A DNA stretch of 64,000 nucleotides, taken from positions 248,001-312,000 of the forward strand of contig DAJPGB010000001.1 of assembly GCA_025992855.1 (NCBI GenBank). The letters run 5' to 3'. This DNA comes from Coriobacteriaceae bacterium. Lineage in GTDB: Bacteria; Actinomycetota; Coriobacteriia; Coriobacteriales; Coriobacteriaceae. Positions 1 through 8,578 of this stretch are shown here, piece by piece. The notes below the pieces were generated by a model, which did not search any database, was not told where the DNA came from, and was given only the letters and a program-made list of their open reading frames with translations. The position numbers and the translations under genes are program-made. How positions within the stretch are numbered: the stretch's first letter is position 1; every line of letters begins with the position of its first letter.

Positions 1-820
1 TCTCCTCTTGGTTGATATGCAGCTCGCCCGGCTCAACATGGGCAAGGTAGACCTCGCACCATTCGCACTCGCAGCGGCCGTCGCCGTGGTCCTCGCGGTA
101 CACCACGTGTCCGAGGTGCTTGAGCTGATCGGGCTCGCGCGTAATGCCAAGCTCTTCGTTGATGCGACGCGCCGTCGCGGCGGCAACGTCTTCCCCGGGG
201 AGCGGATGGCCGGCGCAGCTATCGGCCAGCACCCCGCCCCACAGGCGCTTGAGCGGACTACGGCGACAGAGCAGCAGACACGCGTCTTCGCCCCGGCCCT
301 CGACTAAAAGCGTCAGAAATGCCTGATGCAGGATGCCCTCGCCGGTATGGGCCTCGATGCGGTCGACGGGGCCAAGCGCCTCGCCGGTCGCGGCATCGAC
401 CGCCACGACCTCGGCGCCTGCGCCGCCCTCATCCCAGCCGGCGCGCAGAATGCGGGCTGCGGCCTCCTCGAGCGCGGCGATGAGTTCCTTGGTGGTATCG
501 AGCACGCGCTGCAGGTCGTCCCCGCTCGCCTGCTCAACATGAAAACCCGTGCTTGCAACGACCGGCACGCCAAAGCGCGTGGCCAGCGCCGCCGCAATAT
601 CGTGCGCCGGGATCTCGTCTCGATGACACGGAACGGCCAGGATGCTCACCGTCGCCGTACGGCCGGGCTCGGGGCGCGGAATGGCCTGCGCCGTGGCGCC
701 CAGGTGTGCGAACTCCGGCGAGCAGGCGTACACCGCCATGCCTCGCGGTGTCACCGTCAGCTGGGCCTCGAGCGCAAACTTGCCCTCGCCCACTGCAACC
801 TTTGTCGTGTGCATACCCAT
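1..820 (-). CDS. LpdD-like domain fused to type 1 isopentenyl-diphosphate isomerase/NUDIX domain (3' end outside the window)
   Basis: The frame is open from ATG 820 to the window edge (273 codons, C-terminus missing). Residues about 1-110 resemble the prenylated-flavin chaperone LpdD-like family (CHRDEIPAHDIAAALA, then VVASTGFHVEQAS). The following part matches type 1 IPP isomerase (NUDIX fold): HTGEGILHQAF around the first metal His, a CAGHP motif with the catalytic Cys, RRINEELGI as the NUDIX helix, and CEWCEVYLA with the metal-ligand Glu. Known: Idi interconverts IPP and DMAPP, and prenyl-FMN synthesis uses a dimethylallyl donor. Inference: the fusion couples prenyl donor supply to flavin prenylation. 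The IDI domain call is firmer than the LpdD call; a general NUDIX hydrolase is the alternative. It diverges from the MFS gene at 982. Confidence 0.75.
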   Translation of the reverse strand, partial: MGMHTTKVAVGEGKFALEAQLTVTPRGMAVYACSPEFAHLGATAQAIPRPEPGRTATVSILAVPCHRDEIPAHDIAAALATRFGVPVVASTGFHVEQASGDDLQRVLDTTKELIAALEEAAARILRAGWDEGGAGAEVVAVDAATGEALGPVDRIEAHTGEGILHQAFLTLLVEGRGEDACLLLCRRSPLKRLWGGVLADSCAGHPLPGEDVAAATARRINEELGITREPDQLKHLGHVVYREDHGDGRCECEWCEVYLAHVEPGELHINQEE

Positions 821-860
821 GGGATCTCCTGTCGCCCGCGATGTACCTGAGACCATCTTC

Positions 861-883
861 GCCTGTATTGCGACTATACAGGC
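861..883. promoter_or_regulatory. Operator-like inverted repeat between the divergent idi-like and MFS genes
   Basis: Perfect 8-bp arms gcctgtat and atacaggc are separated by 7 bp. The site lies about 40 bp upstream of the isomerase-fusion start and about 100 bp upstream of the MFS start. Regulator-operator geometry is inferred; no regulator gene is adjacent. Confidence 0.4.
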
Positions 884-981
884 AAGCGCAGCCTGCGACA
901 AAGGGGGCAGGCACCTGACACATTCTGTTAGAGTTGCAGGGATTGAATCCCGCTTATTCATGCGACATTGGAGTGACAACC

Positions 982-2235
982 TTGACCGCCGCAACCACGC
1001 CTAAAAGTAAGTCAACCGCCGCCGCGCTCTCCCCCGCGCGCACCAAGCTCTGCCTGGCGCTGCTCGTGCTGCTGGGCTTCTCGCTCGGCTGCTCGGAGTT
1101 CGTGGTCATCGGCATCGAAAGTGACTTGGCGACGGAACTCGGCATATCGCTTGCCACTGCGGGCCAGCTCATCAGCGTTTTTGCACTGGTCTACGCTATC
1201 GCGACGCCGGTGCTTGCGCTCAGCACGGGGCGCTTCCGTCGTTACCAGCTGCTCGTGTGCTACAGCATTATCTTTGTGCTCGGCAATCTGGTCATGGCGT
1301 TGGCGCCCAACTTCCAGGTACTGTTTATCTCGCGCATTGTCCTGGGATCCGTCTCGGGCGCACTGCTCGCCGTGGGCGTGACGTACATCCCCGAGCTGCT
1401 GTCCCCGCAGCAAACTTCGCTTGCCATCTCGGTCGTGTACGGCGCGTTTTCCGTGGCGATGGTCTTTGTGACCTCGATTGGCAAGTTTGTGGCCGACACG
1501 CTCGACTGGCACGTGGCCATGTACGGTACGCTGACCTTTGCCGTTTTGATCTGCGGAGTGCTCGTGGCGTTTATGCCGCGCGCCGGACAGACCGACGAAC
1601 CCGCTACCTTCCGCGAGCAGGCGGGTCTGCTACGCGAACCGAGCATCATCACCGGCATGCTCATCTTTTTGTTTGGCGTGGGATCGGTCTATGTGTTCTA
1701 CGGCTACGTGACGCCTTATCTTGAGCAGGTGCTGGGCATGGGCACTGTTCAGGCGAGCACCACGCTTATGGCCTACGGCGTGTTCTGCCTGGTCTCGAAC
1801 ATCTTGGGCGGATGGATCGACGCGCGCTTTGGCATGAAGGCGCTGCTTGTGACGTTTGTGCTGCAGGCTGCGGCGTTACTCGGGCTGTTTGCCGTGGGCG
1901 GCACCATGCCGCTCGCGCTGGTCTTTGTCTTTAGCCTGGCGCTGCTCATGTACCTGTTCTCGGTCTCGTGCATCACACACTTTATGGACGTGGCGCGCAG
2001 CCGCCATCCCAAGTCGATGGTACTCGCAAGTTCGGTTGAGCCCATGGCGTTTAACGTCGGCATCTCGTTTGGCACCGCAGTGGGCGGCGCCGTGGTAAGC
2101 GGCGTTGGCATTGCGTACGTGGGCGCCGTGGGCGCCACGTTCTCGCTTGTGGCCTGGGCGCTCACGCTGGTGACGATTAAGCTGGCACGTTGGGAGCGCC
2201 GTCGTCAATCAGCACGGCCCCGGATGCAGGCATAG
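982..2235 (+). CDS. MFS transporter, DHA1-type drug/sugar efflux family
   Basis: A 417-residue polytopic membrane protein with about 12 hydrophobic segments. The conserved N-terminal block GIESDLATELGIS, a loop-2 sequence GRFRRYQLL (the family A-motif position) and RIVLGSVSGAL fit the DHA1/AraJ-like drug:H+ antiporter branch of the major facilitator superfamily. The frame is open from TTG 934. TTG 982 is preferred because ggag lies 8 bp upstream; GTG 973 is the alternative. A charged, arginine-rich C-terminus ends the protein. It stands alone, divergent from the isomerase fusion and convergent with the PTS operon. The substrate cannot be told from sequence. Confidence 0.85.
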   Translation: MTAATTPKSKSTAAALSPARTKLCLALLVLLGFSLGCSEFVVIGIESDLATELGISLATAGQLISVFALVYAIATPVLALSTGRFRRYQLLVCYSIIFVLGNLVMALAPNFQVLFISRIVLGSVSGALLAVGVTYIPELLSPQQTSLAISVVYGAFSVAMVFVTSIGKFVADTLDWHVAMYGTLTFAVLICGVLVAFMPRAGQTDEPATFREQAGLLREPSIITGMLIFLFGVGSVYVFYGYVTPYLEQVLGMGTVQASTTLMAYGVFCLVSNILGGWIDARFGMKALLVTFVLQAAALLGLFAVGGTMPLALVFVFSLALLMYLFSVSCITHFMDVARSRHPKSMVLASSVEPMAFNVGISFGTAVGGAVVSGVGIAYVGAVGATFSLVAWALTLVTIKLARWERRRQSARPRMQA

Positions 2236-2319
2236 GGGCGAACATAGCCCAAGGTGGCGAGCAACCGGTGAACCGCCCAATATGAGTATGTTTATCCGCC
2301 CGGAAGCTTCAGCAGTGCA

Positions 2320-2379
2320 ATTTCGTGTACTTCAGATACACGCTTTTCTACGATTTCGTGTATCCGAAGTACACGAAAT
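2320..2379. repeat. 23-bp inverted repeat between convergent genes
   Basis: Arms 2320-2342 and 2357-2379 match at 22 of 23 positions, around a 14-bp loop. There is no T-tract on either side, so an ordinary terminator is unlikely on sequence grounds. It sits between the MFS gene and the PTS gene, just before the terminator hairpin at 2397-2431. Confidence 0.75.
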
Positions 2380-2396
2380 GCGCGTGGGGCAACTCA

Positions 2397-2431
2397 AAGG
2401 CGGCGACAGACGCATTGTCTGCCGCCGCCTT
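2397..2431 (-). terminator. Hairpin terminator of the PTS/GH4 operon
   Basis: Arms 2397-2411 and 2417-2431 pair at 14 of 15 positions with a 5-nt loop and are GC-rich. On the minus strand the stem is followed by TTTGAG, a weak T-tract. It lies 32 bp past the EIICB stop codon. Confidence 0.65.
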
Positions 2432-2462
2432 CTACACCGGATTTTATAGATATATGGGGCGT

Positions 2463-4025
2463 TTACTCCATGCCCAGCAGCTCGCGCATCTGGGTTGCGT
2501 AGTTAGAAGCCATGTTGCCGTAGACAATCTGCACGCCGCCGTTAACATGCACGATACCACGCGCTTCGAGCTTTTCGGTAAACTCGGCGTCATCAACCAC
2601 CTTGTCACAGTCATTGAGCTGGATGCGAAGACGGGTGAAGCAGGCCTCGACAGACTTAATATTGTTGTCGCCGCCCACTGCCTCAACGATGGCGGGGATG
2701 AGGTCGCTGATCACGGTCTTGGGAGCCTTTTCGGCCTCATCGTCGGACTCTTCCTCGCGGCCGGGGGTCTTAAGGCCCTTCTTAAGAATGATGAACTTGA
2801 AGACGAAGTAGTACACCACGAAGTAGATGGGGCCGAGGAACAGGATAACCTGCCAGTTGGAGCCCTTGGCTGCACCCATAATGCCGTTAAAAATCAACGA
2901 CAAGAGCGGGCCGCCGAAGGACGCGGAACCGGCCACGTTGAACTGCAGGATATAGGTCAGCGCATAGGCAAGACCAGCCATGAGGGCGTGGAACACGTAG
3001 AGGATGGGCGCGATAAACAGGAAGGAGTACTCGAGCGGCTCGGTAATGCCGGAGAGGATGCAAGGCACCACGATGGCGATCATGAGCGCTGCGGTCTTCT
3101 TCTTGTTCTTGGGAAGTGCCGTCTTGTAGAAGGCGAGTGCAGCGCCGGGCAGGCCGAACATGGCGAAGATAACCTTGCCGTTCATGACAAAACGGCTGAC
3201 CTCGATGTTAAACGGCGTGCTGGGAGAGCCCAGGATCGCGTTGTAGATATTGATAGCGCCCTGAACAGTCTGGCCGTCGATGGTCTCGACGCCACCGAGC
3301 GACGTGAAGAAAAACGGCAAATAGACAAAGTGATGCAGGCCAAAAGGCAGAAGCATGCGCTCGCCGGCGCCGTAGACAAATGCACCAAAGGCACCCGTAG
3401 TCTTGATGAACTCGGACAGCGCACCGAGAGCGTTCTGAATAAACGGGAAAACAAAGGACATGACCAATGCGAGGATGCTGCATGAGAGCAGCGTTACCGC
3501 CGGAATAAAGCGCGTGCCGTTGAAGATGGAGAACACGGCAGGCAGCTCAATCTTGTAGTAACGGTTATGCAACCATGCGACGATTGCACCCACCAGAAGA
3601 CCGCCGATAACGCCAGTGTCGAGCGTGGTGATACCGAGGATCGTGCTCTGGCCCGTCGTAAGATTCGCGGGATCGATAACGCCAGTCGCCGTAAGGAACG
3701 TGCCCATCACGGAGTTCATGCACATGTAGCCCAAAAAGCCACAAAGCGCCGCGGTAGCCTTCTCGGACTTGGCGAAGCCATAGGCGAGACAAATCGAGAA
3801 GATAACCGGGATGTTGTTCATAACGATGCCGGCTGCGGCCTTGAGAATCGAAAAGAAAATCGCAAAGCCCGGAGCAGCAAGCCAGGGAACAGCTGCCGTA
3901 AGGGTGGGGCTGGTAAAGGCATTGCCAAAGCCCTGAAGGATGCCGGCGATTGGCAGGATCAAGACAGGCGTCATGAGGACTTTGCCCAGGCGCTGGAACT
4001 TTGCCAGCAGCTCATCTTTGTTCAT
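2463..4025 (-). CDS. PTS transporter EIICB, alpha-glucoside type
   Basis: A 520-residue phosphotransferase permease of the glucose superfamily. Residues about 1-425 are the EIIC domain (opening RLGKVLMTPVLILPIAGIL, multiple membrane spans, and GITEPLEYSFLF, the sugar-site GITE motif). Residues about 440-520 are EIIB, with the phosphorylated Cys462 in EACFTRLRIQL. It imports and phosphorylates a disaccharide, taking phosphate from a separate EIIA and HPr not seen here. The next gene upstream in the operon is a GH4 6-phospho-glucosidase, so an alpha-glucoside such as maltose, trehalulose or another sucrose isomer is likely. The start is supported by GAGGGG upstream of ATG 4025. Probable control is by the divergent RpiR protein. 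Confidence 0.92.
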   Translation of the reverse strand: MNKDELLAKFQRLGKVLMTPVLILPIAGILQGFGNAFTSPTLTAAVPWLAAPGFAIFFSILKAAAGIVMNNIPVIFSICLAYGFAKSEKATAALCGFLGYMCMNSVMGTFLTATGVIDPANLTTGQSTILGITTLDTGVIGGLLVGAIVAWLHNRYYKIELPAVFSIFNGTRFIPAVTLLSCSILALVMSFVFPFIQNALGALSEFIKTTGAFGAFVYGAGERMLLPFGLHHFVYLPFFFTSLGGVETIDGQTVQGAINIYNAILGSPSTPFNIEVSRFVMNGKVIFAMFGLPGAALAFYKTALPKNKKKTAALMIAIVVPCILSGITEPLEYSFLFIAPILYVFHALMAGLAYALTYILQFNVAGSASFGGPLLSLIFNGIMGAAKGSNWQVILFLGPIYFVVYYFVFKFIILKKGLKTPGREEESDDEAEKAPKTVISDLIPAIVEAVGGDNNIKSVEACFTRLRIQLNDCDKVVDDAEFTEKLEARGIVHVNGGVQIVYGNMASNYATQMRELLGME

Positions 4026-4047
4026 GGGATACCCCTCTTAAAGAAAC

Positions 4048-4078
4048 GGGGCGTGCAGCTCTACAGCCCACACGCCCC
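4048..4078 (-). promoter_or_regulatory. Intercistronic hairpin between the GH4 and EIICB genes
   Basis: Arms ggggcgtg (4048-4055) and cacgcccc (4071-4078) form a perfect 8-bp stem in the 82-bp gap of the operon. On the minus strand a T-rich stretch (GTTTCTTT) follows. It could act as a partial terminator or an mRNA-stabilising stem that sets the enzyme:transporter ratio; which one is inference. Confidence 0.5.
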
Positions 4079-4107
4079 ATAACAGTTATCAAGCGCTATG
4101 GAACTAG

Positions 4108-5433
4108 CTACTTAAGCTCCGGCCAGTAATCCTTATTGGCCTCGATGAGCTTGTCGAGCACTTTGCGAGCCTTCTTTGCGTCACCGACCAGACGATTAAG
4201 CGTGAGTGCCTGCAGGGCCTTCTCGTAGGAACCCTCCATCCAAGCCTCAACAGTCAGGCGCTCATAGGCGTACTGGTTCTCCATAAGGCCGCGATAGAAG
4301 GTGCCGATCTTACCGACAGCGTAGGGATGCGGGCCATTGGAGCCAACGCTCGCCGCGACCTCGACCATGGCGTCATCGGGCATGCCCTCGATAATCCCGT
4401 TGTTGGGAACCATGACAATGAAGGTCTTGTTGGTGTTGCGATAAATGGCCGACGTGATTTCCACGATCATATCGCCATGAGCATCGTTCTGCACAACCGA
4501 GGAGTTCTTTGCGGTGCCGACTTTGGCAACGCGCTCGCACTCGGCGAACACGCGCTTCTCACGACCGTTGATAACCTCGTCGGAGCGAGTGTAGTCGGGG
4601 TCGAGGTGAGCGACCTTGTACTCGGGATACAGATAGTACTGCAGATAAGTGTTAGGCAGATAGTCGGGGAAGTCCTCGAGCATGTCCTTGACCATGGCGT
4701 AGGTGTCGAGCCAGGACTGGTCACGCTGCTCGGCATCGGCAGGAAGGAAGCCGTTCTTCTCCGTGTACTCCTTAATCTGCGGGACGAGGTCATGGCCCTC
4801 TTCATCGTAGATGTGCTTGAACCAACCGAAGTGATTGAGGCCAAAGTACACGGGCTCCGTCTTGCTCATATCGCGACCGAGCAGGCGACCGTAAGAGCGC
4901 ATGAGGTTGACGGGCTGATCGCAGATGTTGAGGACGCGATGCTCATCGGGCAGGACGCGCTCGAGACCATATGCCACAATAGCAGCCGGGTTGGTGTAGT
5001 TGATAATCCACGCCTCCGGGCTATGAGCGCGAACGTCGTTGACGATCTCAACCATGTCATGCATGGAGCGCATACCGTAAGCCATGCCGCCAGGGCCCAC
5101 CGTTTCCTGGCCGATGATTCCCATATGCAGCGGAATCTTCTCGTCCTTGCTGCGCATCTCGTAGCCGCCGGTACGAATCTGGCAGAGCACGAAGTCGACG
5201 TCGGTGTAAGCCTCGTCCTTATCGGTGGTGTAACCAAACTCCACACCGGGCTCCTCCTCGGCGAAGAGGATCTTGCCAAACTCGCCGATCGGGCGCTGGC
5301 GCTCGGCATCGATGTCATAGAGCATCACTCGGTTCAGCGGCAGAATGTCCATGTGCTTGGTCAGGGCTTTAAGAATGCCAGGGCACCACGTGGAGCCGCC
5401 GCCAACGATCACAATATTGAGCTTATCCTTCAT
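4108..5433 (-). CDS. Family 4 glycosidase, 6-phospho-alpha-glucosidase type
   Basis: A 441-residue GH4 enzyme, the usual family length. It has the N-terminal NAD-binding GGGSTWCPGI, the NICDQPVNLM segment carrying the metal-ligand Cys, and GLNHFGWF with the conserved His. GH4 enzymes use NAD+ and a divalent metal in a redox-assisted hydrolysis of 6-phospho-glycosides. The partner EIICB supplies the phosphorylated disaccharide in the cytoplasm, so glucose and glucose-6-phosphate are the expected products. ATG 5433 follows GGAGGG at good spacing and is the first gene of the minus-strand operon. A 6-phospho-beta-glucosidase is the alternative; overall similarity favours the MalH/AglB branch. Confidence 0.9.
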   Translation of the reverse strand: MKDKLNIVIVGGGSTWCPGILKALTKHMDILPLNRVMLYDIDAERQRPIGEFGKILFAEEEPGVEFGYTTDKDEAYTDVDFVLCQIRTGGYEMRSKDEKIPLHMGIIGQETVGPGGMAYGMRSMHDMVEIVNDVRAHSPEAWIINYTNPAAIVAYGLERVLPDEHRVLNICDQPVNLMRSYGRLLGRDMSKTEPVYFGLNHFGWFKHIYDEEGHDLVPQIKEYTEKNGFLPADAEQRDQSWLDTYAMVKDMLEDFPDYLPNTYLQYYLYPEYKVAHLDPDYTRSDEVINGREKRVFAECERVAKVGTAKNSSVVQNDAHGDMIVEITSAIYRNTNKTFIVMVPNNGIIEGMPDDAMVEVAASVGSNGPHPYAVGKIGTFYRGLMENQYAYERLTVEAWMEGSYEKALQALTLNRLVGDAKKARKVLDKLIEANKDYWPELK

Positions 5434-5545
5434 GTTCCGTCCCTCCAGGGTTGGCTGATCGGTGTTCTCGAAGGCCTTGGGCTCCGCGGTTGTCCTCGGC
5501 TTGCTTCGTTTCGATTGATATTTTGCGACATAAGGTCATTTGAGA

Positions 5546-5576
5546 GTCCCCGTGTGAGCCAATGCGAAACGGGGAC
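5546..5576. promoter_or_regulatory. Inverted repeat in the divergent GH4-RpiR intergenic region
   Basis: Arms gtccccgt (5546-5553) and acggggac (5569-5576) are perfect and separated by 15 bp. The site lies about 113 bp upstream of the GH4 start and 156 bp before the RpiR start, in the only control region of the locus. It may be the RpiR operator or a copy of the gggac-rich intergenic repeats seen elsewhere. The rest of 5434-5731 shows no gene. Confidence 0.4.
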
Positions 5577-5731
5577 ACATGATTTCGCTCACGACACAGA
5601 TATGTGTAGGCAGACACGCGCGTTTGCCCAGCTCATGGGCAATAGGCAATCTTGACCGATTACCGATTTCTCACTTGGCTACACAAAGCGGTACCATATG
5701 TACAGCGAGATGCGAGGGGCTGAAACATCTT

Positions 5732-6481
5732 ATGAAAGATCAAGAATCTTTTTATGATCATGTGCGAGCTGGCGAGAGCAAGCTCAATGATCTCGAAAGC
5801 GAGATCATGCGCTACATCATCGAGCTGCGTGATGATATTGACGATGTCACGCTTAAGAGCGTTGCCGAACGGTTCTTCGTCGCTCCCAATACAATCGTCA
5901 GGCTTGCCCACAAGCTTGGCTTCTCGGGGTTTACGGAGCTCAAACAATCGTATTCCGCCTCGCTCGACCGCAATCGATTCACTATCGAGGCACTTCCTCT
6001 TGATACCCAGCTCGTACAGACCAAAGATCTGCTTAACGACCGGGTCATCGATTCGGTTGTGAGTCTTATCCAGGACGCCTCGCATATCGTGTTCTTCTGC
6101 TCGGGCTTTTCGAAGTACCCGTGCCTCGAAATGGCTGAAAAGCTCAAAATAATGGGCAAGAATACCGACACGCTCAGTGAACGCCACGTCATGAGGCATT
6201 ATGCAGAACTCCTCGGCAAAAACGACCTGGTCTTCAGCGTTTCCGTAAGCGGCGAGACGCAGGTGTCTATTGACGCCACATCGATAGCCAAAACGCGCGG
6301 ATGCAAGGTCGTCACGCTCACCGGGTTTTCTCGAAATTCTCTCTCGAAACTAGCCGACTACCCTATCTACACCGTGCAAAAAGAAATCCGCTTGGGCAGC
6401 ATGGACCTCGACAGTCGATTGATGTTCTATTACGTTTTCGAATTGATATTTGAGCGCTACTTCAAACTGGCCAAGAAATAA
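5732..6481 (+). CDS. RpiR/MurR-family transcriptional regulator
   Basis: A 249-residue regulator. The N-terminal HTH_6 domain (about 1-80) contains TLKSVAERFFVAPNTIVRLA as the helix-turn-helix. The C-terminal SIS domain (about 110-230) binds phosphosugars (IVFFCSGFSK, then VFSVSVSGETQ). The family senses sugar phosphates. Its divergent position next to the GH4/PTS operon suggests that it controls that operon in response to the phosphorylated disaccharide or glucose-6-phosphate. The frame is open from 5579, but ATG 5732 begins the conserved domain and has gagggg upstream, so it is preferred. Confidence 0.88.
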   Translation: MKDQESFYDHVRAGESKLNDLESEIMRYIIELRDDIDDVTLKSVAERFFVAPNTIVRLAHKLGFSGFTELKQSYSASLDRNRFTIEALPLDTQLVQTKDLLNDRVIDSVVSLIQDASHIVFFCSGFSKYPCLEMAEKLKIMGKNTDTLSERHVMRHYAELLGKNDLVFSVSVSGETQVSIDATSIAKTRGCKVVTLTGFSRNSLSKLADYPIYTVQKEIRLGSMDLDSRLMFYYVFELIFERYFKLAKK

Positions 6482-6541
6482 AACTTGGCATGCGCCCGGC
6501 TTCGACTCTTTAGCAGCCTTCTATATGAAAGGTATCGTTCT

Positions 6542-6988
6542 ATGCAACGTGTACTGTTTATCTGTCACGGCAATATCTGCCGCTCGACGATGGCCGAGTC
6601 GGTGTTTACCGAGCTGGTGCACCGCGCCGGGCGCGCGGGCGAGTTTGTCATTGATTCTGCCGCGACCTCGACCGAGGAGATCGGCAACCCGCCGCATCAC
6701 GGTACCGTTGCCAAGCTACGCGAAGTCGGGATTCCCGTCGTCGCACATCGTGCACGTCAGGTGCGTCGCGCGGAGTATGGCGACTGGGACCATATTGTCT
6801 ATATGGATGCTGAGAACGCGCGTGGCCTGCGTCGCATCTTTGGCGACGACCCTGACGGCAAGATCTCGCGCCTGCTCGATTGGACCGATCGCCCCGGCGA
6901 CGTGGCCGACCCCTGGTACACCGGCAATTTCGACGCCACCTACCGCGATGTGCTCGCCGGCTGCACCGCTATGCTCGAGCAGCTGTAG
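6542..6988 (+). CDS. Low-molecular-weight protein-tyrosine phosphatase
   Basis: 148 residues, typical for the family. The P-loop CHGNICRS holds the nucleophilic Cys8 and the phosphate-binding Arg14 (CX5R). The general-acid Asp sits in the C-terminal DPWY motif. The frame is open from 6485, but ATG 6542 starts directly before the P-loop strand and has aaagg upstream. It is cytoplasmic and dephosphorylates phosphotyrosine or related phospho-residues; the substrate is unknown. It lies 60 bp after the RpiR gene on the same strand and may be co-transcribed, without an obvious functional link. Confidence 0.92.
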   Translation: MQRVLFICHGNICRSTMAESVFTELVHRAGRAGEFVIDSAATSTEEIGNPPHHGTVAKLREVGIPVVAHRARQVRRAEYGDWDHIVYMDAENARGLRRIFGDDPDGKISRLLDWTDRPGDVADPWYTGNFDATYRDVLAGCTAMLEQL

Positions 6989-7034
6989 GCAATCGAGGTC
7001 GCGGGCCACGCCTTTGTCACATCCGAGACTGGCC

Positions 7035-8396
7035 CTAGACCGGCTTGACCTCCAGCTTTATCCCCTCGGCGCAGGAGTCGCCCAAAACATCCGAAAGGGC
7101 CCAGGTCGCATATAGCGGCAAATAGAGAACCGCTCCGTTGCGCTCAACGTTGCCTCTCGAGAAAACAATCCCGAGCCTTACGCCATATTCAGCCGTATCA
7201 AGCACATGACCGAGCGCAGCGTGCGCGTGGTAATAGGAGCCCGATTTAACCTCGATCGGAACAGCCGTCCCATCCGGTCCATCGACCACAAAGTCCACTT
7301 CACCGCGCTTTTTTGTCTGATAGTAGTAAAGCTGGCGATTTTGGGCAGTCAGCTGCTGGGCCACCACGTTTTCGTAAATGCCGCCCAGATTGGGCTCCTT
7401 GCTATCAAGATACGCCGCTTGGGCGACTCCAACGGGGTAGCGCGCCATCAACATGCCCGTATCCGATTGATATAGCTTGAACTGCGATGGCCGTGCCGTC
7501 TTGAGCAGGGGCGATTTTGGCTCGGTTACGATATCGGCTTTGAGAGCAACGCCGGCATCGACAAGCCATACAAAATCTCGCTGATACTTCTCGTAGTGCG
7601 CCTTAGGGTCAATGGAATTGAGCACGAAGCGCTTGTTTTCGCCCTCGAGCATAATAGGGAGCTGATCGTAGATGCTCTGCACCTGAAGGGCTCGCCCGCT
7701 TGCATACTTGGAGATATCCCGCCGGTACTGTTCGTTGAGCTCTGACTGCAGCTGACGAACAGAGGCAAGGTCGCCCCGCGTGTCAAGGAAACGCTGCACG
7801 ACCTCCGGCATTCCGCCGACAACGGTATAGGTCCTGAAGTTTGCCATCATCGCGTCATGAATGTATTCAGGAACGGGCCTCTCGCTGATACACGCGTCAC
7901 GTATCGTTTGGCGAGCCCCCTCGCTCACCCCGATTGCCCAGCAAAACTCCTCAAAATCGAGCGGGAACATCCTAAGCTCGTGAACATACCCCACGGGATA
8001 GGACCTGACGCCCTTGAACTGAGTCCCGAGCATTGACCCCGAAAACGCCCAGCGGCACCTCCCGTCCTCAACAAGGAACTTTGCCATCGTCATGATGTCG
8101 GGGGCCTCCTGGACCTCATCGATAAACACGAGCGTTTTGCCTGGTGCAATCGACTTTCCCGAAAGAAGCGTCACCCTGCTGATGAAATCATCGGCATCCC
8201 GCGCCTCGAGAAGAGCATCTTTTGCCTGGCGATTTTCCATGAGGTTAAGCTCGATGTAGGTTGCATGGTTGGCTTTGCCAAATGCGCGAATCGAATAGCT
8301 TTTGCCAATCTGGCGAGAACCCGTAATGAACAAGGCCTTTTGCTCGGAAGACTTCAGCCAACGCTCCAGCTCTGCCGCTATTTTCCTGCGCAGCAT
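7035..8396 (-). CDS. AAA+ ATPase with DUF4143 C-terminal domain (copy 1)
   Basis: 453 residues. The P-loop GSRQIGKS (26-33) and Walker B LVFIDEVQ (89-96) define an AAA_14-type ATPase. The middle is expected to hold a winged helix. The C-terminal DUF4143 part shows a PD-(D/E)XK-like constellation: Asp368 in GEVDF, Glu382 and Lys384 in PIEVKSG. The frame opens at 8417, but ATG 8396 with AGGGGAG 5 bp upstream is the better start. The cellular role of this family is not established. It is an orphan gene with no antitoxin-like neighbour. Three phased repeats lie directly upstream (8421-8505). Three other DUF4143 genes in the window belong to clearly different subfamilies. Confidence 0.85.
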   Translation of the reverse strand: MLRRKIAAELERWLKSSEQKALFITGSRQIGKSYSIRAFGKANHATYIELNLMENRQAKDALLEARDADDFISRVTLLSGKSIAPGKTLVFIDEVQEAPDIMTMAKFLVEDGRCRWAFSGSMLGTQFKGVRSYPVGYVHELRMFPLDFEEFCWAIGVSEGARQTIRDACISERPVPEYIHDAMMANFRTYTVVGGMPEVVQRFLDTRGDLASVRQLQSELNEQYRRDISKYASGRALQVQSIYDQLPIMLEGENKRFVLNSIDPKAHYEKYQRDFVWLVDAGVALKADIVTEPKSPLLKTARPSQFKLYQSDTGMLMARYPVGVAQAAYLDSKEPNLGGIYENVVAQQLTAQNRQLYYYQTKKRGEVDFVVDGPDGTAVPIEVKSGSYYHAHAALGHVLDTAEYGVRLGIVFSRGNVERNGAVLYLPLYATWALSDVLGDSCAEGIKLEVKPV

Positions 8397-8420
8397 AGGC
8401 TCTCCCCTCGGTGTCATCGA

Positions 8421-8505
8421 ATGAAATGCAAAGTTTTATATGCTTGATTATCGATGAAACGTAGAATTTTTATAACCTAAAATCAGATGAAATGCAGAGA
8501 TTTGA
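8421..8505. promoter_or_regulatory. Three iterons, exact 33-bp period, upstream of DUF4143 copy 1
   Basis: Units begin at 8421, 8454 and 8487 and read atgaaatgcaaagtttta, atgaaacgtagaattttta and atgaaatgcagagatttga. Spacing is exactly 33 bp twice, about three helical turns. The array starts 25 bp upstream of the ATPase start, in an AT-rich block unlike the surrounding DNA. Autoregulatory binding is inference. Confidence 0.7.
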
Positions 8506-8537
8506 GATTATAAGCAAAAGAAGGGGCACCACCGGCG

Positions 8538-8570
8538 AATGTGTCAAAGGGGCTGTCCCTTTGACACATT
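8538..8570. repeat. Dispersed palindrome (tgtcaaaggg/ccctttgaca type)
   Basis: Arms aatgtgtcaaaggg (8538-8551) and ccctttgacacatt (8557-8570) are perfect with a 5-nt centre. It lies just past the stop of the TIGR04076 gene on the minus strand. Near-identical palindromes are at 20316-20346 and 34956-34988. Confidence 0.8.
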
Positions 8571-8578
8571 GCGCTCGA

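Noticed and set aside
939..955. gggattgaatccc, like a tRNA T-arm
   Set aside because: No acceptor, D or anticodon arms could be built around it; it falls in the MFS 5' region.
8421..8505. CRISPR array
   Set aside because: Only three imperfect short units with no spacer-length variation and no cas genes; fits operator iterons better.
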